Positions 57,520 through 64,000 of a DNA stretch of 64,000 nucleotides are shown in pieces. The DNA is taken from NCBI GenBank assembly GCA_016707685.1, contig JADJHE010000011.1, forward strand, positions 73,632 through 137,631, read 5' to 3'. This stretch comes from Bacteroidota bacterium. Its GTDB lineage: Bacteria > Bacteroidota > Bacteroidia > 2-12-FULL-35-15. Position 1 is the stretch's first letter; each line of letters begins with the position of its first letter. A program made the position numbers and the translations under genes. A model generated the notes under the pieces. That model saw only the letters and a program-made list of their open reading frames with translations, ran no database searches and had not been told where the DNA came from.

Positions 57520-58574
57520 AAACAATTTTATTGATAGAAGACAATGATGATATGCGCGAGAATACTACCGAGATTCTCGAACTTGATAATTATAATGTAA
57601 TTGCCGCACCCAATGGGAAAATTGGAGTAGAGTTGGCTCAAAAAAACAAAGTTGATTTAATTATTTGCGATGTGATGATGCCAGTTCTAGATGGTTATGG
57701 CGTTTTGCATTTATTGAGTAAGAGCCCTGAAACTGCTAGTATTCCGTTTATATTTTTAACTGCAAAAGCAGAACGTAATGATTTTAGAAAAGGAATGGAA
57801 ATGGGGGCGGATGATTATATTACCAAACCATTTGATGATATTGAATTGTTAAACGCTGTTCAAAGTCGTTTAAAAAAGAATGAATTGTTGCGTGTTGAGT
57901 TTTCTAAAAATATAGAAGGGCTGGATGAATTTTTTAGTGAAGTAAAAAATTTAGAAGATTTAGCAAAACTATCCAACGATCGTAAAACTAAAAATTACAA
58001 AAAGAAAGAATCTGTATTTTCAGAAGATAGCTATCCGAACGGAATTTATTTTATTAATAAAGGAAAAGTAAAAACGTTTAAAACAAATACAGATGGTAAA
58101 GAGTTTATTACTGGATTACACAAAGAAGGTGATTTTATTGGCTATTTAGCATTGCTCGAAGAAAGCAAGTATAACGAATCAGCTGCAACACTCGAAGATT
58201 CTGAAATTTGTTTGATTTCCAAAGACGACTTTTTCACACTGATTTATAAGAACAGTGAAGTGTCGAAAAAGTTCATTAAAATGCTTTCTGATAACTTGGC
58301 CGAAAAAGAAGAAGCACTTCTTAAACTTGCTTATAATTCGGTTCGTAAACGTGTTGCTGAAGCTTTAATCACCTTAAAAAATAGATATCAAAAAGACGAT
58401 GATAAAAACTTTAGCATGTCTATTTCACGTGAGGATTTATCGAATATGGCAGGTACTTCTCCCGAAACGGCTATTCGTACGCTAAGTGATTTTAAAGAAG
58501 AAAAATTAATTGAAATTCATGGTGGTAATATCACTATCCTGAATAGCGATAAACTTTCGAAGTTAAAAAATTAA
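57516..58574 (+). CDS. response regulator: receiver fused to Crp/Fnr-type DNA-binding module
   Basis: 352 residues. Receiver (1-120) with LIEDNDD, phospho-acceptor Asp52 in IICDVMMPVLDG and ITKPFDD; a cyclic-nucleotide-binding-type barrel (about 135-250, GIYFINKGKVKTFKTN, EGDFIGYLALLE); and an HTH_Crp (about 265-345) with recognition helix GTSPETAIRTLSDF, where Glu and Arg are spaced as in Fnr/FixK. No Cys cluster for an Fe-S centre, so the signal must come by phosphorylation. It is the cognate partner of the overlapping PAS kinase. The four TGAT-N4-ATCA sites nearby fit its helix. 3' end overlaps ccoI by 4 bases. Confidence 0.9.
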   Translation: MKTILLIEDNDDMRENTTEILELDNYNVIAAPNGKIGVELAQKNKVDLIICDVMMPVLDGYGVLHLLSKSPETASIPFIFLTAKAERNDFRKGMEMGADDYITKPFDDIELLNAVQSRLKKNELLRVEFSKNIEGLDEFFSEVKNLEDLAKLSNDRKTKNYKKKESVFSEDSYPNGIYFINKGKVKTFKTNTDGKEFITGLHKEGDFIGYLALLEESKYNESAATLEDSEICLISKDDFFTLIYKNSEVSKKFIKMLSDNLAEKEEALLKLAYNSVRKRVAEALITLKNRYQKDDDKNFSMSISREDLSNMAGTSPETAIRTLSDFKEEKLIEIHGGNITILNSDKLSKLKN

Positions 58575-60975
58575 AGTCCTCTTCGTTTTGCAATAATATT
58601 GCTCAATCCTGTTGTGAACAATACAATGGTGATTGAGCTTAATGGCATTAAAATAGCTGCAATTACAGGCGATAAAGTTCCATGAACTGCAAATGTTAAT
58701 CCAATAGAGTTATAGATAAGTGATACACAAAAGCTTGCTATGATAATTGTTTTTCCACTTTTTGCAAAGCCTATCAATGTTTTTAAATCATCGAATTTAG
58801 AACCATCTACTATTGCATCACATGCGGGCGAAAAGTTATTGATATCATCAGAAATCGCAATTCCTACATCACTTTGTTTCAATGCGCCTGCATCGTTTAA
58901 TCCATCACCAATCATTGCAACAGTGTGCTTTTGATTTTGCAAGGATTGAATGTACTGCAGTTTATCGGACGGACTTTGATTAAAGTTTAATGTACTATTG
59001 ATTGGGAATATTTTTTCCAATGCTTTTTTCTCACCATCATTATCACCCGACAATACGCAAGTTTGTAGTTTGGTTCAAGTGCAGCAATCAAATTTGGCAA
59101 GCCTTCTCTGTATTGATTTTTGATGGTAAATTTACCATATACTTCGCCTTCAATTTTTAAATAAACTATACTGGCAGTTGTGTTTTTAGGAGCAACAGCG
59201 GTTTCACCACAAATGAATAATTCTGAACCTAATTGTACCGAATAGCCATTAATAGATGCTTCTAAGCCTTTTCCTGCAATTTCTTTAAAGTTGATTGTTT
59301 CTGTTTTTGAAAGCGGTAAATATTCTAAAATACGTTTACTCAATGGATGCGATGATTGAATTACCAATGAACGCACCAGTTGTTGTTCTACATCCGTTAA
59401 TCGCTTCCCTTCATATTCTACAATTGCTTTTGTATTTTGAGTAATGGTGCCTGTTTTGTCAAATACAATGGTATCAACTTTTCCAAGTTTTTCAATAATG
59501 TCTGTGTTTTTTAAATAAAATTTATTTCTTCCAAGAATACGAATTATGTTACCGTTTGTGAAAGTAGATGAAAGTAAAAATGCACATTGGCAAGCAACAA
59601 TCAATACCGATGTAAATGCATTTAATGCACGGTTTGAATCACTTGGAAACCAATAGATAAATCCACCAAATGCTAAAATAAAAATAGCATAGGTAATGTA
59701 TTTTCCTGCTTTGTTTACTAGGGTGTCGGTGTTTTCCGCTTCTTTTGTAAAAGCATCGTTATTCCACAGTTGTGTTAAATAGCTTTGCGATGTTTCTTTG
59801 ATAACTTCCAATTCAATGGCACTGCCTATTTGTTTTCCACCTGCATAAATAATTTCGCCCACTATTTTTTGTACAGGTATGGATTCCCCTGTTACAAAGC
59901 TATAATCCACATTTGCATCTCCTTTAAAAAAAATAGCATCGGCAGGAATTAATTCATTATTTTTTACAATTATGCGGTCGCCAATTTTAATGTTCGAAAC
60001 AGGCATCGTTGTTTGTTTATCATCTCGGATAACAGTAACAGCAATAGGAAAATACGATTTGTAATCACGTTCGAACGAAAGTGTATTGTAGGTTTTGTTT
60101 TGGAACAAACGACCCAATAGCATAAAGAATACAATTCCACTCATGGAATCGAAATAACCAGCACCTGTGCCACTCACAATCTCGTATACACTTCTTGTAA
60201 ACGTTATTAAAATGGCCAAAGCAATGGGCGCATCAATGTTCAGGTATTTTTGTTGTAAACTTTTCCAAGCCGACACAAAAAAGTCGGAAGCACTGTAAAA
60301 GAAAACAGGTAATGCTAACGCTAAATTCAGGTAGCTAAACAAGTTTTTTAAACTTAGCTCTTGTATGCTGCTTACCGAAAAATAATCGGGCAAGCTTAAC
60401 ATCATAATATTTCCAAAAGCAAAACCCGCCACACCTATTTTGAACAGTTGTTTGCGGTTGTATTTTGTTGTTTTTGGTTTCTCAATATCGTTTAAACTTA
60501 TGTGTGGTTCATAGCCAATGAATGCTAATAACTCAACCACTTTGCGCAAACTTAATTCTTGTTCTTTGAATACAATGGTTACTTCCTTTTAAGAAAGTTA
60601 ACTTGAGAGCGGGTAACAACAGGATTGATACGGTGTAATTTCTAATAACCAAACACAGGATGCACAATGCACTTGAGGCAAGTAAAAAGTAACATGTGTT
60701 TGAACACCGTTGGTGAAGGTGATTAATTTTTGTTTGATTTTCTCATCTTCTAAATAAGAAAATTTTTCTGAATTAAACTTTCCTTTGGCAGTAATGCCTG
60801 GGTTTTTAGAAATATCGTAGTATTGACAAAGGTTGTTCTCATTGATGATTTCAAAAACCAATTTGCAACCATCGCAACAAAACACTTTTTCTTCGATATG
60901 CAATTCCTCCGATGGACAATCGTTACCACAATGGTAACATTTTGTTTCGGTAGTCGGATGGATGGATGTTTGCAT
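58571..60975 (-). CDS. ccoI: cbb3-associated copper-transporting P-type ATPase CcoI (several indels; CQC in place of CPC)
   Basis: About 800 residues. N-terminal Cys-rich metal domain (KCYHCGNDCPSEEL, FCCDGCKLVFE), an HMA part with HCASCVWLLE, then helices, VTGESIPVQK (actuator TGES), the metal site in helix 6 written VACQCAFLLSSTFTNGN, phosphorylation motif VFDKTGTITQ, SSHPLSKRIL, and MIGDGLNDAGALKQSDVGIA. Breaks: three bases missing in 60580-60650 (true text LHRINPVVTRSQVNFLKKEVTIV) and one missing A near 59055-59060 (YKTCVLSGDNDGE). Exports Cu for oxidase assembly. Codon CAA at 59587-59589 gives Gln where relatives have Pro. Confidence 0.88.
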
Positions 60976-61079
60976 AAGAAATGAAAAGCGGAAGCAATTA
61001 TTTTTTCTCTAAACCCTAAATGCTATGGAACATTCTTTTAAAGATAACTGCTATCCGCTTCTTTTGGATATAGTAAATA

Positions 61080-61298
61080 CTAGTGTTTTGCGTGTCCTTC
61101 ACCTTCAGTCATTGTGCTGAACATGAAATATAAAATACCGAACAACGATAATAAGAAATAGATTGTTGTTTCTATTCTACCACCATCAATTAAGGTATTG
61201 TTTACGTTAATGTTTGCTGGATATTCTAAAAACGCCAATCTGAATGGGAATGCGAATACCAATAATAAAACGATAACTCCGATAACTTTCTTTTTCAT
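61080..61298 (-). CDS. 72-aa small membrane protein, unknown function
   Basis: Two hydrophobic segments (KVIGVIVLLLVFAFPFRLAF, about 4-23; ETTIYFLLSLFGILYFMFST, about 43-62) and a short tail with EGEGHAKH, whose two His might bind metal. No family recognised. It lies between ccoI and a hemerythrin-usp operon on the same strand. A hairpin (61358-61391) separates it from the upstream gene, so it may have its own promoter. Confidence 0.6.
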   Translation of the reverse strand: MKKKVIGVIVLLLVFAFPFRLAFLEYPANINVNNTLIDGGRIETTIYFLLSLFGILYFMFSTMTEGEGHAKH

Positions 61299-61357
61299 AG
61301 TATAAATGTTTTAAAAATTTTTAATTCAAAATTATTTCTTCTATCAAACTTAAAATA

Positions 61358-61391
61358 TGACGATTATCAGTTTTGTTAGTGATAGTCGTCA
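61358..61391 (-). terminator. 12-bp inverted repeat after the hemerythrin-usp operon
   Basis: TGACGATTATCA (61358-61369) pairs with TGATAGTCGTCA (61380-61391) with one G-U pair and a 10-base loop. On the minus strand it is followed by ATATTTTAAG, a weak T-tract. It sits 6 bases after the stop of the 61398 gene, a terminator position. Confidence 0.6.
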
Positions 61392-61397
61392 GGTTGC

Positions 61398-61768
61398 TTA
61401 ATCTACTGGTTTGCTTAATTCTATTGCTTCATCATTTTGTTTCATCAATGTCCAGTCGTCAGTAGAGGTTGTTTCCAACCATACTCGCCCCGATTTACGG
61501 AATACCTGAACCGATAATCCAAAATGATCCTGAAACAACTGCTCCAATTCCGACACCTTTTGTTTTGCATAAATTTTTAAAGCGCCTTCGCTTTTTTTCT
61601 TTCTGCACTCACCCAAAGTTTTAGAATTATTTCTAATAAGTTCTTTCGCAGAAGCTTCTCCCTTATTATGTGGCTTCGAAAAAAACTCAATTTTCAAAAA
61701 GGAAATTGTTTATTGAATTCCTCTTGAATCGTTTTTATAGTTGTATTGTCAGTAATTAAAAGTTCCAT
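61398..61768 (-). CDS. conserved-looking 123-aa protein of the hemerythrin-usp operon (frameshifted)
   Basis: True start is the ATG at 61768 (MELLITDNTTIKTIQEEFNK). One missing A in the run at 61695-61699 (plus strand) breaks the frame after QFPF; adding it gives FLKIEFFSKPHNKG and runs to the stop at 61398. The C-part has FGLSVQVFRKSGRVWLETTS and DDWTLMKQNDEAIEL. Soluble alpha/beta-like; I recall similar hypothetical proteins next to Usp genes in Bacteroidota, but no function. It begins 7 bases after the usp stop, so it is in that operon. Confidence 0.72.
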
Positions 61769-61774
61769 GCTGTA

Positions 61775-62597
61775 TTAGTCGTGAATAGTTAATAATGGGA
61801 TATGGCTATGGAAAGCCATTCGTTTTGTATTGCTTTTGTGAAATATGCTTGTGAAAATAGTTTGTTTTTTAGGGATCATAATCAATAAATCAATGTTGTG
61901 TTTTTCTACAAAATCATTGATTGCATAAGTGATGTCATCGTTTTCTGGAAAATGTAAACTGTGTTCCATCGAATCAAATATGGATTCCAATTTAATGCCT
62001 GCAATTGCTTTTTCGGTACTTGGTTTTTCTTCGGGAGCAACAATGTTTAATATAAATGTTTTGGCATTTAATGTTTTTGCCCAGTTTTTAATTTTATGGA
62101 GTGCAGGTTCTTTCACCTTTATAAAATCGCATGCAAATGCAATGTTTTTAATTGGTTTGTAAACCGAATCACTTGGAACAACCAATACTTCGCAATCCAA
62201 GTTATGGATAGCAATGGTGGTATTGCTTACCAATTAATACTTCTGCCAATTTACCTACACCAGCAATGCCCATTATCACCAAATCAATTTTGTTTTCCTT
62301 GATTACATCTTTCATTTCATCAATCAGAAATCCAGGTTTAACGATGCAGTTTGCTTTTGTTGTTAATTGATGTTTCAGCCTTAACGATTCTTCTAATTTT
62401 ACAAGTGCATCCATGCTGTCTTTTTCCAATTCATCAAAATTGGGCATTACCACAGTTGCTTCGCTAGCAACCATTGGAATATGAAAAACATGCAAAAAGG
62501 TGATGTTTGCATTGTTTGCTTTTGCAAATTCAATTGCATAGCTAGCAGCAGCTTTTGAACTGTCCGAAAAATCGGTTGGAATTAAAATGTTTCTCAT
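61775..62597 (-). CDS. universal stress protein, tandem UspA domains (frameshifted)
   Basis: About 273 residues. First UspA domain: MRNILIPTDFSDSSKAAASYA, FLHVFHIP, and the ATP-loop type IMGIAGVGKLAEVLIGSNT. The second, more diverged domain begins VYKPIKNIAFACDFIKV and ends SHIPLLTIHD. One extra A near 62229-62232 (plus strand TTACC) splits it: true join LIGSNTTIAIHNLDCEVLVVP. Usp proteins support survival under starvation and low oxygen. Start 2 bases from the stop of the hemerythrin-type gene, so co-expressed with it under the FNR-type site. Confidence 0.88.
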
Positions 62598-62598
62598 T

Positions 62599-63142
62599 TT
62601 AGTAACTATTTTTTAGTTCGTTTAATTTTGGATATAAGTAATTCATTTCAATAAATGAGTACACCAAATAATTGTGTTTCATTTTAGCCAATTGATTATA
62701 AGCATTTTTTAATGTAGGCGAAGTGTTGGTTTTGATGCTTAAAATTTTCGGTTAAGCGTTCCAGTACATTCAGTTTGTTTTTTATGTATTCGTGTTCCTG
62801 TTCAATGTTTTTAAAAACTTTTTCTAATGTTTCGGATTTTATGCCATCAATGCTCTTATTTTTGATAATGTTCTTTACAAACGGAATCATAATGTGTCGT
62901 TCTTCCCCTATGTGTTGCTCCAAAATATCCTTGAATTCAGCATATGCATTGTAAATGTTTTGGATAGTTGGTACTTCAGGCTGGTCTATCTTAACACATG
63001 CATGAAGCAATGTGTCTATTTGAGGCAGGTTTTCCTGAAAATATTCGTGAAATTCCGAACCCACAAACCGCATTAGTTTGCCCAAATCCAAGTCAGATAC
63101 ATCTTCCGACAGGTTTATTTTGATATTATTTACTGCTTGCAT
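62599..63142 (-). CDS. hemerythrin-like (ScdA/RIC C-domain type) protein (frameshifted)
   Basis: About 180 residues after repair. Helical bundle with candidate di-iron ligands in GSEFHEYFQENLP (His), ILEQHIGEERHIMIPFVKNI (His, Glu, Glu, His), IEQEHEYIK and, after the indel, MKHNYLVYSFIEMNYLYPKL. This resembles the C-terminal hemerythrin domain of RIC/YtfE/ScdA proteins (Fe-S repair under NO or oxygen stress). One extra base near 62738-62745 hides the true end (TSPTLKNAYNQLAKMKHN to NELKNSY, stop 62599-62601). The -7 box lies only 4 bases before the ATG, so the mRNA is likely leaderless. Confidence 0.8.
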
Positions 63143-63146
63143 GTAG

Positions 63147-63154
63147 CAAATTTA
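63147..63154 (-). promoter_or_regulatory. -7 box of the hemerythrin-usp operon (TAAATTTG)
   Basis: Exact TAnnTTTG on the minus strand, 4 bases before the ATG at 63142. The FNR-type site centre at 63205.5 is 58.5 bases away, identical to the cbb3 operon. Confidence 0.65.
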
Positions 63155-63199
63155 CATGAAGCCGAAGGGCTGGAGCATGATTTGAGTCAACTGGCTACA

Positions 63200-63211
63200 T
63201 GATTATTATCA
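63200..63211. promoter_or_regulatory. FNR/Crp-type site TGAT-N4-ATCA (hemerythrin-usp operon)
   Basis: TGATTATTATCA, extended to CATGAT-TATT-ATCATG. Upstream of the minus-strand operon at a class I distance; could also act on the divergent TPR gene. Confidence 0.7.
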
Positions 63212-63241
63212 TGGATTTTTGATTCTAAATGCTCAAAATAC

Positions 63242-63272
63242 TTGTCGGCTCCCTATAATTCTATTACTTTTG
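63242..63272 (+). promoter_or_regulatory. promoter of the TPR membrane protein gene
   Basis: TTG (63242-63244) and TACTTTTG (63265-63272) match the Bacteroidota -33 and -7 elements with a 20-base spacer, 25 bases before the ATG at 63298. Confidence 0.55.
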
Positions 63273-63297
63273 CCTAAATTTTATAGTATTATTGATT

Positions 63298-63954
63298 ATG
63301 ATGAAAGTTTTAAAGTTTTACATCCTGTACCGTTTGCCAATTACTGCGGTATTAATCGGATTGGGTGTATTGGGTATTGTTTACAAGGATCCAATTAGTG
63401 CTTGGATTTGCTTTAGTTTGGCATTTGTATCTCTTTTATTGTATTTTATGATGGGAACCATGCGTTTGGTGCAGGAAGCTGTTTCTGAAGGCGATGTTGA
63501 CCAAGCAATGGTGTATTTAAAAATGATCAAATTCCCTCGTTTGTTGTTAAAACCAATACGTGCAGGTTATTACATGTTACAAAGCAATTTATCATTGGCA
63601 TCTAACGATTTAACTACAGCAGAGGCTAGTATCCGTAAGAGTTTAAATACCAAATCATCTTTGGTGGGTGATGTAAAAGGGACCAATTTGATGCAATTGG
63701 GCTTTATTCAATTAAAGAAAGGAAATGCCAAAGAAGCAAGAGCAACTTTGTTGGAAGCTATTAAAGCAGGAATTCCAGATAATGATAGCCAAGCAGCTGT
63801 GTATTTGCAATTGGCATCCTTAGAAATACAACGTAACCAAAACAAAGTAGGAAAAGAATATTTTAGAAGAGCAAAAGCATTAAAACCAAAAGCAGCTGAA
63901 ATTGTTGACCAATTAAAACAAATGGAAAAACATGTAGCCCGAATTCCGGGATAG
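63298..63954 (+). CDS. membrane-anchored TPR protein
   Basis: About 218 residues. Two N-terminal hydrophobic segments (ILYRLPITAVLIGLGVLGIVY, about 6-26; WICFSLAFVSLLLYFMMG, about 33-50) then TPR-type helical repeats (VSEGDVDQAMVYLKMIK, LMQLGFIQLKKGNAKEARATLLEAIKAG, AVYLQLASLEIQRNQNKVGKEYFRRAKAL). Start at the ATG 63298 (or 63301) rather than the TTG at 63292. Probable scaffold at the cytoplasmic face of the membrane; no function known. Ends at a strong hairpin. Confidence 0.82.
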   Translation: MMKVLKFYILYRLPITAVLIGLGVLGIVYKDPISAWICFSLAFVSLLLYFMMGTMRLVQEAVSEGDVDQAMVYLKMIKFPRLLLKPIRAGYYMLQSNLSLASNDLTTAEASIRKSLNTKSSLVGDVKGTNLMQLGFIQLKKGNAKEARATLLEAIKAGIPDNDSQAAVYLQLASLEIQRNQNKVGKEYFRRAKALKPKAAEIVDQLKQMEKHVARIPG

Positions 63955-63974
63955 GTTTTATTCGTATAAATTTT

Positions 63975-64000
63975 AAAGGCTTTGCATTTGCAAAGCCTTT
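63975..64000 (+). terminator. intrinsic terminator after the TPR gene
   Basis: AAAGGCTTTGC (63975-63985) and GCAAAGCCTTT (63990-64000) form a perfect 11-bp stem with loop ATTT; the T-tract would lie partly beyond the window end. Confidence 0.75.

Overview
The window is AT-rich bacterial DNA from a member of the Bacteroidota, probably close to Flavobacteriales. This rests on a SprA-type type IX secretion (T9SS) translocon, three exported proteins with T9SS type A or type B C-terminal sorting domains, a fused CcoN-CcoO cbb3 oxidase, a SusC-like TonB-dependent receptor, and promoters of the Bacteroidota form TTG-N17-23-TAnnTTTG. No rRNA, tRNA, insertion sequence or CRISPR array was seen. LAYOUT. 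1-3.7 kb: 3' part of sprA, gcvH, a VanZ protein and a GNAT acetyltransferase. 3.6-10.1 kb (minus): gmd and fcl (GDP-fucose synthesis), then two paralogous RemB/Wzi-like outer-membrane proteins flanking a WecA-type glycan initiator. 10.2-10.9 kb: a small T9SS cargo protein. 11.1-15.8 kb: cysQ and deoC (minus), diverging from the sulfate-activation operon cysC-cysD-cysN (plus). 15.8-24.1 kb (minus): mgtE, a 57-aa membrane peptide, rsmA, DUF4286, a TPR lipid-independent exported protein, kmo, ydeI-like and kynU (kynurenine pathway). 24.2-25.5 kb: hemL. 25.6-37.1 kb: a phosphate cluster (PiT transporter, DUF47, porin, T9SS protein, TonB receptor, and a PhoB/PhoR-like pair). 37.1-43.7 kb: a glycosyltransferase, trmB, an alkyltransferase-like protein and a very large repeat-rich T9SS type B surface protein. 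44.0-44.8 kb: no gene, but a poly-C block that looks like an artefact. 44.8-49.4 kb: a carotenoid-type oxidoreductase (heavily broken), hemN, a QueD-like protein and a PLP decarboxylase. 49.5-63.1 kb: the microaerobic respiration module, with cbb3 oxidase genes ccoS-NO-Q-P-G-H-safE, a PAS histidine kinase with a receiver-Crp/Fnr fusion regulator, the copper ATPase ccoI, a universal stress protein and a hemerythrin-type protein. 63.3-64 kb: a TPR membrane protein. HOW IT WORKS TOGETHER. Three regulatory circuits can be read from the DNA. (1) Upstream of cysC lies a 24-codon leader ORF ending in Met-Met-Cys-Cys-Met-Met-Cys-Cys-Asp, followed by mutually exclusive antiterminator and terminator hairpins. 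This is a candidate cysteine/methionine-responsive transcription attenuator. (2) Four promoters of the phosphate cluster carry 7-bp direct repeats (TGTTAAG type) at exact 11-bp period, all in the same phase relative to the -7 box, as expected for PhoB/PhoP sites. (3) Three promoter regions of the respiration module carry TGAT-N4-ATCA (FNR-type) palindromes, two of them at identical distance from the -7 box. QUALITY. About 20 genes are interrupted by one-base indels, mostly in short homopolymers, and the same protein continues in another frame; together with the poly-C block this points to sequence error rather than real gene decay. Coordinates for such genes are given for the whole reconstructed gene.
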